64,000 bases of DNA from Guillardia theta CCMP2712 (lineage: Eukaryota > Cryptophyceae > Pyrenomonadales > Geminigeraceae): contig NW_005434648.1 in assembly GCF_000315625.1 (NCBI RefSeq), positions 676,236 through 740,235 of the forward strand. The letters run 5' to 3'. Shown one piece after another: positions 13,302 through 23,465 of this stretch (position 1 is its first letter; the number at the start of each line of letters is the position of its first letter). Made by a program: the position numbers and the translations under genes. The notes below the pieces were generated by a model. That model saw only the letters and a list, made by a program, of their open reading frames with translations. It made no database searches and was not told the origin of the DNA.

Positions 13302-16300
13302 ATGGCGGAAGACCCGGCGCAATCCGTTCTTGAAGGCATGCCTCCATCCTCCAAGGACTTGGGGCTGCAGTTGCAGGATCTTGACTACCTCTTGCGTGTT
13401 TACAGCACACTCAGGACTTTCAGCTTCCTTCTTCGACTCGCGCCATTCACCTTATTGGAGCTCTGCACAGACATCCTTCCGAGCAAGTCAAGCCCTATGA
13501 TAGATGAGATCTGTGTGCAGCTTCTCAAGACCATCCAATGCTTCCCTCCTGTCAGTGAAGAAAATGCCGAGGAGGAGCTGGTGGTGTTCAAGGAGGACGC
13601 GGAGCCCTACCTCATTTCCAGAGACATTGACAAGCTCATCAAGGACCCGATCTGGAAGTATCTTGATTTCATGTCATGGCCAGAGTTTCTGAAGAGGCTG
13701 ATGGTTGCTCGCAAGTGTCGGGTGTTTGCAGGGATAGACTGTTGTGAATTCCTTGAGGAGCAGGAATGGTGCAAGTTGCCGCTGGGGTCAAAGATAGCGA
13801 CCTTGCAGTTCCTCTGCGACTGCTTGCTGGATGCTCCGATTGCAAAGTCCTTGATTGACGGGAGGGATGAACAGATCCCGATGTGCATGGAACAGGAGAA
13901 GGAGGAGGTCAAGGCGAGGGAGAAGGGCTTGCTTGCCAAGGCTGCGAATGACAACCTGGTGGCTGCTGCTGCGGGAGCCTCTCACCAGGGGCTTCCAAAC
14001 TACTCGCACCTACCATATGACAACAGCCACTTGTATGTTCGTGATGGCCTCGATGAGCTCGAGATAGATCAGTGCGATCTGTCCACACTCGGAGGAACTT
14101 TGATCTGTTGTGATGGTTGCCCGGCCTCCTACCTCAGCCGCTGCGTTGGGCTCAAGAGAGTCGGGGACGAGAAGCAGAAGTGGTTCTGTGAAGAATGCCG
14201 CATCGGGGGACAGATCAGAGCATACCGATTCCTTCATAGGCAGGCGAATGCCATGGAATGGGAGCATTTGCCACTGATAGCTGACTTCGGCAAGGGAAAA
14301 CACGGCATCGAGGTTGTGTTTTGTCATGGGCGACTTTACCTTTTCAAAGACAAACAGCTTATGGCATACTACAGTGAGCACAGTCAAGTAGAGCTCTTGA
14401 TCCAATGGTTAGAACAACTCGAACAGAAAGTTAACGTCACAGAACAGCAGGGAACCTCCGCCAAGTCCTCTGAGAAACAGGAGAAAGGAGATGGAAAGGC
14501 GAACGGAACAAACTCGGTCGACGATCGGGTCAGCACACCCTCCAAAGAGACTCAAGAAGGAGACGCGCCGAGATCGCTCAGGCGCAGAAAGCTCGCAGAC
14601 AAACGGGAGGATGAAGCTGCAGATTCTCCCAAGGACAAGAAGACGAGTACCCCCGGGAAAGAGGCAGAGAAGGAAGAATTGTCACGATCCCTCCGGCGAA
14701 GGAAGAAAGCTAATGGCGATGGAGAGGACGGTGCCGCAACTCCTGACACTCGCACACCGTCCAAGGAGACAGAACAAGCGGAGAGCGCCAGATCGCGCAG
14801 AAGGAGGAAGCTTGCTTACGTGGAGGATGACAACGGTCCTGCAGGTGCTCCTGTCGAGAAAGGTGAAGGCAGTCAAATCGAAGATGAACACGAAGAAGAA
14901 GGTGCAAGGTCCCTTCGTAGGAGGAAGGTTGCTTCCTATCGTGAGGAGGAGGAGGATGGCGCCGGAGCTCAGAATGAGAAAGATTCGGAAGCTGGGGACA
15001 TGGCGCGGACACGAAGAAACAGGAAGCTGGCGTACAACCAAGATGATGATGGAGATGTGGAATTTGAAATCAAGGAGAACAGGAGCACAGCGGAACTCGA
15101 GGACTCACAGGATGGGGAGATGGTAAAATCAAACAAAAGAAGCGAAAGAGTGCACTGCTGAGGGCCTTGACAAACAAGAGCAACGCCATTGTAGATGAAA
15201 TGAAGTTTTGTCGAGCAGTGGAAACAAAGATGAAGAACAGAGAATACCTGAACAAGTACAAGGACTCGCCCTCCATCCATGAAGTTCGCGCGATCTACAA
15301 GCCCTCCAAGATGAACAAGAGGCTAGTTGAGAACGCAATCACATCCAAGTGGAAGGGTTGGCCCCGCTACAATGATACCAACTTGGCGTCAGCGTCGAAT
15401 CTGCACATCTTGGCTACTTACCTCACGAGGCTCGAGAAAGACCTGCAGGGGCTCGCCAACGGCCCGTGGGTCACTCGCACTGGTAGGAGAGATTGGATTG
15501 AGCAGGTGAGAAACGCCATGGAGCCCAAGGATGTAGCGAATGCTGTGGTTGAGTTTGAAAGCTGCCTGCAATCCCTCGTGTTTTTGCCCAGCTGGTTTTC
15601 GTCGGACTCCCCTGATGCGAAGCCGAGGAGGTGAGAAACTTGTGCTGTTGTGTTCTCGTAGCCCTGAACCTTTTACAGCAGGCGAGGTCGCAAGAAGAAG
15701 TCAGAGAGCAGAAACGAAGTCGACTACGACGAGCTGATGAGAGCTGGTGTCTTGGACGATCCCTCTGGAGCTTTCAAGGAGGAGGAGGAGGAGGAGGAGG
15801 AGGTGCTCCTCAACTGCTGGGTAGGTGGGAAACGAGCGGCCCCGCTGCACATCAAGTTATCATCGCGAAGCCTGAGGAAAGTCATCCTGAACTCTGCGGC
15901 CGATCAGTTCAACAACATGATCTACACAGGAGACCATGCGGTCCCCAGCACAAGATTCAAGTGGATCCGTCGTTGTGTCTCTGCTAAGACAGTCCACTTG
16001 CTGTCGATCTACCTCCGCATGCTCGACGACTTCATCAAGTGGGATGGTCTCAAGAGGCCACCAGTTCCTACCAACGGGAAGCTTTACGACGCTCAAGGGC
16101 AGCCGCTCCTGGAGAAGCTGATCAACAAGAGAGATCAGCATGGCCTGCAGTATCTCATGCAGTTCTGGAACAACGTCGAGAGGCCCCAGTGGACGTCGCC
16201 GGACAGCATCCCGCTGTGGGCGATCAAAGACTACGAGAACCATGTGAGGAAGGAGAACAAGATCTTCTGGTGGAAGGAGTTCGACTTTCATCCTGGAGCT

Positions 16301-19300
16301 TTCATCGAGGTTGAAGTTGATGGCTACTGGTACCAGGCGTTCGTCCTCAAGTGCATCAACTCGCGGGAGGAAGTGGAGGAGTGGGAGTTTGACCCGGCGC
16401 TATTCAATGACAAGGTCGGGATGGTGCTGGTGCACTACATCAGTGGGCGTGATGATGAAGATGAATGGATCCCCAAGGACAGCGTGAGGCTGCGAGAGGA
16501 CAAGCTGGCAGAGAGGAGGTGCATTCAAGAGCGACTGAAGAGAGAGCACGAGCAGCGAAGGCTAGCGCAGATCATCGATGCTGAGAAGAGAGCCGCGGCA
16601 AGAAGTGAATACATCCAGGCCAGGAAGAAGATGCGAGAGCATGAGAAGGCACTCAGAGCGGACAGGGAGAGGGAGAGGATGGCTGAGCGAGAGAGAAAGC
16701 TCAAGGCCAAGGCGGAGAAGATGAAACAGCGCGAGTTCGAGAAAGAAGAGAAGATAAAGATGAAGGAGCGGGAGAAGCAAGAGAGGATTGAGAGGAGGCA
16801 GCGGGAGCAGGAGATCAAGAAGATGGAGATGAAGAAGGCCAAAGAGCTGGAGCGTGAGCGGCAGCGTATCTTCCAGAGCAAGTCGAGCTGGTGGAAGGAG
16901 TTCGAATTCAAGGAGGGTGCCATGGTCGAAATGCAGTGGGACGGGGACTGGTGGGATGCCGTTATCATTCGCTGCATCGGGTGCCCCAACAACACGGCAG
17001 GAGATCAGGAGGGTCAGGCAACGCAACCAACTCCTTCTGCTCCCCCTCAAGCCAAACCGGCTGTCGAGCCAGTTGTCGAGCCCGTTGTTGCCCCCGTTGT
17101 TGCGCCAGTTGTTCCACCCGTTGTCGAGCCGAATGTCATCGCAGGAGGAGAAGTTGCCATTCTGCCACCACTTGAAGGGTTTGATCCCTCCATGCTTTCT
17201 CCTCCTCCCCCTCCCCCCGGCTCGACAACGGGTGGAACAACGAAGAGCTGTCCCGCAGCAGGCAGGGGGAAGTTCTCAGCAGGTATGGACGGCAGACGGT
17301 GAAGGAGAAGCTCAGCAGAGCATGCGAGAGCGCAAGTCAGGCAACGAGAACTCCCTCGAGTCCCTCCTCCCCTACACGGTCCCGCTCATGCAAGGGCCCA
17401 AGTTCCGCTACCCCGACGACTGGCCGGAGGACGGAGTCTACATCTGTGCTGAGGACGATCGGCCCATCGACGTGGCCCGGCTGCATCGGGTCAATGTGGA
17501 CCGACTGGTGCGGATGAACAAGAAGAGGTACTCCGGGTTGACCCGGGTCAGCCCCCTCAAGGCTGGAACCTCCTTGGAGCTGCCGCTGCCCCTGGATATC
17601 ATCATCGAAGACGATCCTCCTCCCCCAAAGGACCCTTGCAAGGTCGGGGTTGTGCTGGTGCACTACGTGGGAGGAGGGGAGGACGAGACTGAGTGGGTCT
17701 TCACGTGCAGCAAGCGAATGCGACCCTCGTCGGACAGGCTGTGGAACGCGTTCATCGTCGACACAGGAGGAGAAAACGAGAAGGTGAACGACCCCAACGC
17801 GTGGAAGAAGCACTGCAAGAAGGTGCTCAAACGCGTGAAAAAGAACGACAGGAGCTGGCCGTTCTGGGAGCCGTTCTGGGATGATCCGGAGGCAGATCCC
17901 GAGACCGCAGACTACCTGACTGTTGTCAAGGAGCCCATCTGTCTGGACTTTGTGGATGCGAGGCTGGAGCAGGACACGTACGGGAAGCCGGAAGACTTCC
18001 TGGCGGACATGCGACTGATCTTCAGCAACGCCAAGAGCTACAACCCTCCTGAGCACGACTACCACAAGATGGCCGACAAGGTTTCTGCCTTCTTCGAGGA
18101 GATCTGGGCGACCGGTCACGAGGGCAACAACTGGGGGCAAGTCACCCAGAAGGATCCCAGCAAGAGCTTGCTCAAGAGCCAGCAGAAGATCAGACCCCAG
18201 CTCAAGAAGAAAACCCCCAGCACCACCCCAGCTCCTGCTCCAGCTAAAGAGAAGACAAAGGAGAAGACAAAGGAGAAGACAAAGGAATTGTCCAAGGAGA
18301 AGTCCAAGGAGAAGACAAAGGAGAAACAGCCCAAGACTCCTGGAGACCTGCCGGTGAAGAATCTGACGGGTGAGTTGGAGGAGGTGAAGATCAAAGCTCC
18401 TGTCAAGGAATTGCTTCTCAAATGCATCGACGAAATCTTCGGGATGAAGGATTCAGAATTGTTTCGTCTACCTGTAGACAAGCAGATCGCTCCAGACTAC
18501 TATGAGGTGATCAAGAGGCCGATGGACCTGACCAAGGTCAGAGAGAAGCTGGAGAAAGGAAGGTGAAGATGAAGATGATGCGACTGCTTGCGGTTTCTGA
18601 TTCTTCCTCTGCAGGTACTCGATGGTCAGCAAGTTTGTGGCTGACATGAGGCAAATCTTCGAGAACGCTTACGAGTACAACAACGAAAACGACCAGGTCT
18701 ACGAGGAAGCCAAGAGCCTGGAGAAGAAGTTTGAAAAACTTTGGAAGAAAGTTGAGAAGCAGATCGAAGAGATTCCCGCAACAAAACCTGAAAAGGAGAA
18801 GAAGGCAGAGAAGGCAGAGAAGGCAGAAGAGCTCGCCAAGACTCCCAAGAAAACACCAAAGTCGTCCAAGGGCAACGACAAGAGCAATGACAAGAGCAAT
18901 GACAACTCGGCGAAGCAATCGGAGAAAACAAGTCAGGCCAAACCAACTCCAACCAAACCAAGTCAACCCAAGATTAGTCAATCCAAGACTAGTCAAACCA
19001 AGGAAAATCGAGAGAAGTCAACGGCGAGGTGTCTCGAGGTGCTGGACAAGGTTTCCAACGACAAACACGCATGGCCCTTCGAGGAGCCGGTTGACGCGAA
19101 GAAGTTGAAACTGAAGGACTATCACAAGATTGTGAAAGAGCCCATGGACTTGTCCACGATCCGGTCGAGACTGCAAGGAGAGGAATACAAGCGGGTAGAA
19201 GAAGAATTTCACAGAGACATGCACCTGGTCTTCGACAACGCCCTACTCTTCAACCATGAAGGGGATCCCATCCACGAATACGCCGAGCAGCTCAAAATGA

Positions 19301-19962
19301 AGTTTGACAAGCTGTGGGCCAAAAATGCGAGGCCGGAGGAGGCTGCCGCCAAGAGCGAAACTCCCACGGCCGACAAGAGTGCGAAAAAAGTGTTCAAACA
19401 GGAGAAGGAAGCGGCAGCTGAAGCCAGTCAAGCCCCGGCCGCTGAACATGTAAGTGACAAAGTTGAATGAGAGACTGAGAGATGAACTCCCTCCTCCCTC
19501 CTCTCTCCTCTCCCTCCTCTCTCCTCTCCCTCCTCTCTCCTCTCCCTCCTCTCTCCTCTCCCTCCTCTCTCCTCTCTCCTCTCTTCCTCTCTCCTCTCTC
19601 CTCTCCCTCCTCTCTCCTCTCTCCTCTCCCTCCTCCCTCCTCCCTCCTCTCTCCTCTCTCCCTCTCCCTCCTCTCTCCTCTTTCCTCTCTTCTCTCCCTC
19701 CCTCCTCTCTCTCCCTCTCCCTCCCTCTCCGCTCCTTCCCCTCTCTCCTTCCTCCCTCCCCTTCCCTTCCTCTCGTTCTCGATTTTTTCGTGTCTGATGA
19801 AATTGATAGTGGTTGGATTGGGCAAAGACGACCATCCAGCAAATGCTCGACGACGAACTTTCTCTTCCCTTCCGAGAGCCTGTCAACCCCGTCGAGCTCG
19901 GGCTGGATGACTACTGGGAGGTATGATACATCCTCCTCCTCCTCCTCCTCCTCCTCAATATT

Positions 19963-20000
<38 letters not shown>

Positions 20001-20396
20001 CATCATATGCATCCACTTCGCCCTCCTCATCCTCATCCTCCTCCTTCTCGTGCTTGCTGATAATCCTCCCAGGTGATAAAGAACCCCATGGACTTGGGAA
20101 CGATCAGCAAGGGGCTCAAGAGGAGGAGATACTCGTCCCTTGCCCAGGTGGTAGAGGACACGGTGCTAGTGTTTGAAAACGCGATGCTCTACAACAACCG
20201 ATCAGACCCAGTGAACAAGAGCGCCAAGGAGATGCTTGCCAACTTCAAACAGGAGCTCTCTCAGTTCGAGAGAAGAGCTGGCGGAGCAGGGCAAGCAACC
20301 CTAGGTGATACTTCTGCGAAGAAGAAACGGAGCAGAGAAGAGAATGCAGAGGAAGTAGAACCGTCGAGCAAGAAGGGCAGAAAGAGCGGAGGTGAC

Positions 20397-20428
<32 letters not shown>

Positions 20429-21370
20429 GGAAGTTCCGAAAGAAGCATCCACCAAGAAGGGAAGAAAGAGTGAAGGAGGAGCAGTTGCGGAGCAAGTTTC
20501 CACAGAACCGTCCGCCAAGAAGGGAAGAAAGAGCGGTGGCGGAGGAGGAGCAGAGGAAGTTCTGAAAGCAGCATCCAACAAGAAGGGAAGAAAGAGTGAA
20601 GGAGGAGCAGTATCAGAGGACGTGCCAACAGAACCGTCGAGCAAGAAAGGCAAAAAGAGCAGCGGGGGAGGAGCAGGAGGAGTGGAGGAGAGCGGGAAGC
20701 TGGAGATCGGGGCGACAGTCAAGATGCTGTTTGACGACGGGCAGTGGCATGAGGGGGTAGTGGACAAGTTTGACAGCAAGAAGAATAAGTATGAAGTGCG
20801 CTTCGCAGACGGGGACGTTCAGATCACATCCTTCCCTGACCCTGACGTGAAGCTGGTGGAGGAGACAGCCTCGTCCAAGAAGCCCCAGCTCCCCCCCGAG
20901 CAGGGGTCGAGCAAGTCTCGAGGCAGGAGACCGCAGGATGAAGCTAAGGGAAGTGGAAAGAAGGGGAAGGGAGGACAAGGGGGGGAGCTGCTGGAGGACC
21001 CGGAAGCGAATCTTGGGCGCCACGTCAGCATGCTCTTTGATGACGGCGTGTGGAACAAGGTAAATCTCCTCCTCCTCCACCACCACCACCACTGCCTCCT
21101 CCTCCTCCTCCTCCTCCTCCTCCTGTCTTGGTCTCTCTATCCTCTCCTTTGCCCTGCTGTCCGCTCCCACCCTCCCATCACCCTTCTCTTGCTTGTCCGC
21201 TCCCCCCCCCCCTCTACCAGCGGCGTTCAGCTGACATGGGGCAGGGGGTGATCATCAAGTACCACATGAGGTCGGGCAAGTATCGCATCAGGTTCGAGGA
21301 CGAGGAGGAGCTCGACGTGCTGCTGCCCAACGAGGAAGTGAAGCTACTGGAGGAGTTCAGCTACACCTAG
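13302..21370 (+). CDS. Very large chromatin reader: DDT, PHD-like, WHIM-like, Tudor-like repeats and four bromodomains
   Basis: Eight exons join in frame to about 2,390 residues: 13302-15122, 15179-15630, 15679-17284, about 17331-18562, 18615-19449, 19828-19920, 20073-21059, 21221-21370. Order: an N-terminal DDT-like helical domain; a PHD-like finger near residue 265-300 (Cys-Cys-Asp-Gly-Cys, Trp-Phe-Cys-Glu-Glu-Cys); five basic repeats; a WHIM-like segment ending Cys-Leu-Gln-Ser-Leu-Val-Phe-Leu-Pro; two Trp-Trp-Lys-Glu-Phe Tudor-like units around a long charged coiled coil; four bromodomains, each with its acetyl-lysine Asn (motifs Ser-Tyr-Asn, Glu-Tyr-Asn, Leu-Phe-Asn, Leu-Tyr-Asn); two C-terminal Tudor-like domains (Leu-Phe-Asp-Asp-Gly). 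Expected role: a nuclear reader of acetylated and methylated histones, perhaps linked to ISWI through DDT/WHIM (inference). The intron near 17284 is the least certain, and a split into two genes there cannot be excluded. Confidence 0.75.
14570..15033 (+). repeat. Five imperfect basic repeats (Arg-Ser-Leu-Arg-Arg-Arg-Lys type) inside the reader gene
   Basis: Coding repeats start near 14570, 14685, 14788, 14907 and 15004, about 33-39 codons apart. Each has a core of Arg-Ser/Thr-x-Arg-Arg/Asn-Arg-Lys-x-Ala followed by an acidic Glu/Asp-rich linker with Ser/Thr-Pro sites in the earlier copies. The alternation of basic core and acidic linker resembles a tandem DNA- or nucleosome-binding array; that function is inference. 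Confidence 0.8.
19490..20070. repeat. CT-rich intron and (TCC)n/(ATC)n intron in the reader gene
   Basis: The 19450-19827 intron is mostly (CTCTCCTCTCCCTC)-type pyrimidine repeat. The 19921-20072 intron holds (TCC)n then (ATC)n. They flank the small exon 19828-19920, which encodes the start of bromodomain 4. Long opposite-strand frames over these tracts (Glu/Arg-rich) are artefacts of the repeat. Confidence 0.85.
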
Positions 21371-21402
21371 GGGATCAAAACTTTAATGCACCACCGCTGG
21401 CT

Positions 21403-23344
21403 CTACTGCAGCCCCTGGTACTGCCCCAGGTCTGCCCCGTACTTGTCCACCCCCGTGGTCGTGAAGCCGATGGCCTCGACGGGTCCCATGCCCTGAAGGA
21501 GAATGAGACGCAGGAGGTGGCGCAGTTGGGGAGGGTGGGAGAGAAAGAATGAGAGGAGGGAGGGCAGGAGGAGATGGCAAGGACGAGGGGAGGGAGGGAG
21601 GGAGGGAGGGAGGGAGGGAGGAAGTGCTTCATCGGTGAAGAGTCAGGGGAGGAGCAGGAGGGAAGGATTAGAGGAAGTAGATGGGCTTGCCTTGCCCAGC
21701 GAGGGCTGCTTGGCGTAGCCGGCAAAGGAGACGCTCTTCTTGCTGAGAAGAGACTCGAGGAGCCATGATCCGAAGAACGTCTCCCCCCTGCTGAGTCGTC
21801 AGCAGCTGCTCGGAAGAGGAAGAGGAAGCAGGAGGGAGCCGAGGGGACTGTGGACGGGGAAGAGATGGGAGAGGAAGGGTACCTGTGCGTGACTGAGAGG
21901 ACAGCCTTCTGTGCGATGATGGCGTTGAACGCTGGCTTCAAGGCAGAGGCAAACTTGAGCATCTTGAGAAGAGTCAAGACTTGAAAACGAGCACAAGCAT
22001 CGTGACCGCACAGAGGAAGGGAAGGAGAGGAAAGTAGAAAGAGGGAGAGAGGAGGAGAGAGTTGGAGAGGAGGAGGTGGAAACAAAGGGGAGAGTGAACA
22101 AGAGGGGGAGGAGGGGGGGGGGGGGTTGGAAGCAGAGGAGGGGGAGGGGAATAGTTTGACCTCAATCTCCGCGTTCTCGTCCTTGAGAGCGCTGAATACA
22201 TCCTCCGGTGCTCCACTCATCCTCGAGTTGAGACAAGCGACAGCAGCGCAATCCTTCGGAATAAGCTCCCTGGATAGCAAACTGGTTCAGACCTCCCCGA
22301 AACTTCTCCCCCACCTCCTCCTCCTTTTTCCCCTCCTCTGCCTCCTCCGCCTCTACCAAAGTCTCCAACTCTGCCAACGTCTCCAACTCTGCCAACGTCT
22401 CCTCCTCTGCCAACGTCTCCTCCTCCTCCCTGTCACCGGATAGCGGTTGCCTCCTCCACCGTTGCTGCTTCCACGCAGATGATCTTGGAACCAGATGCCA
22501 CAGCGCTCTCGCACTGGAGGAAGACGTTCAGTCTCACCACCCTTCCAGCAGGGACGAGCACATCACCTCCTCCTTGCTCCTCACAAGGGTCAAAACTTCG
22601 ATCCCCAGTGCGCTACAGGCCTTCTTCACCTCCTCCAAGCTTGCAGAGGACATGGGTACCAGCACCCCCTCCACCCCCGCAGCCTTCGCCTCAGCCACCT
22701 GCTCGCAAGCAGCTGAGCACGAGCAGAGAAATGACTCTTGCTGAGACCTGACGCGACGATGTGACCTCGCCAGTGCGGACGACAGGGAGAGGACCAGGAA
22801 AACTTCCCTTGGCTGACAACTGCAACGCAAGTCAGTACGTGCGCATGGTCCTGCGTCCAGCTCTCACTTGCTCTTCGACGAACTTTTCGCAGTCTTGGAG
22901 TCCCGACTTGCTGTCAGCGTTCACGAAGATGGCTCCTGCCTTCTCTCTGCGCATCTTGAGGGAGAACTGACGGAATTCCACGCCATGCAGGGCGCCGTCG
23001 TCAGCATTGGGATGACGGGAGAACTCGATGGCAACACTGACAGCACCAGAAGCCTTCTTGAGAGCCTTGAAGAGCTTGGTCGAAGCCTTGGCTTCTTTTC
23101 CTTCCTCCACTACTCGGAGAAATTTCTCCACCTCCTCTTCGTTGATCGCCATCTTCAACAATCCACAACCCCGGTCCCTCCTGACACGAAGAGCTTGAAC
23201 ACGAGGCCTGAGGGATGAGAGCGTATTGATGCGAGAGGAGGGCGTGAGGGACAAGGAGACATGTGCTGTGGATGAGAGAAGGTAGCAGAGGGTGTGGCTG
23301 ATGCAGCAGACGAGGAGGAGGACGAAGAGCGGCGCTCTGGCCAT
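21403..23344 (-). CDS. Putative plastid-targeted TIM-barrel protein resembling indole-3-glycerol-phosphate synthase
   Basis: Multi-exon gene starting at the ATG 23344 and ending at the TAG 21403-21405. The first residues form a signal-peptide-like stretch (Met-Ala-Arg-Ala-Pro then a Leu/Val/Cys core, about 22 residues) followed by a Ser/Arg-rich transit-peptide-like region, as in secondary plastids. The mature part alternates beta strands and helices: Ala-Gly-Ala-Ile-Phe-Val-Asn-Ala-Asp, Gly-Val-Glu-Gly-Val-Leu-Val-Pro, Gly-Ser-Lys-Ile-Ile-Cys-Val-Glu, Cys-Ala-Ala-Val-Ala-Cys-Leu. This recalls plant and algal IGPS-like plastid proteins more than true IGPS, because the Lys-rich catalytic strand is not seen. 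The protein ends Gly-Ala-Asp-Leu-Gly-Gln-Tyr-Gln. It converges on the chromatin-reader gene (33 bp apart) and diverges from the UBAC1-like gene. Substrate unknown. Confidence 0.5.
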
Positions 23345-23465
23345 GGCGGCCTCCGTTCCTGCGCTTCCTGCGACAGCCCGCCTCAGAAAATGTGAAGCTT
23401 GGAATCGAATCAAACCGATCTGACTACCCTGATCCGAATCGAACTGAACCGATTCGGCTCCTCCA
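23345..23465. promoter_or_regulatory. Compact divergent promoter region
   Basis: Only 121 bp separate the ATG of the plastid TIM-barrel gene (minus) and the ATG of the UBL-UBA gene (plus). It contains a short tandem of cgaatc/gaaccga-like motifs (about 23400-23455). Both transcription starts must lie here or inside neighbouring leaders. Confidence 0.45.

Noticed and set aside
19394-20176. Long Ser/Pro/Leu-rich (plus) and Arg/Glu/Gly-rich (minus) frames
   Set aside because: They cover pyrimidine-rich introns of the chromatin-reader gene and interrupt bromodomain 4.
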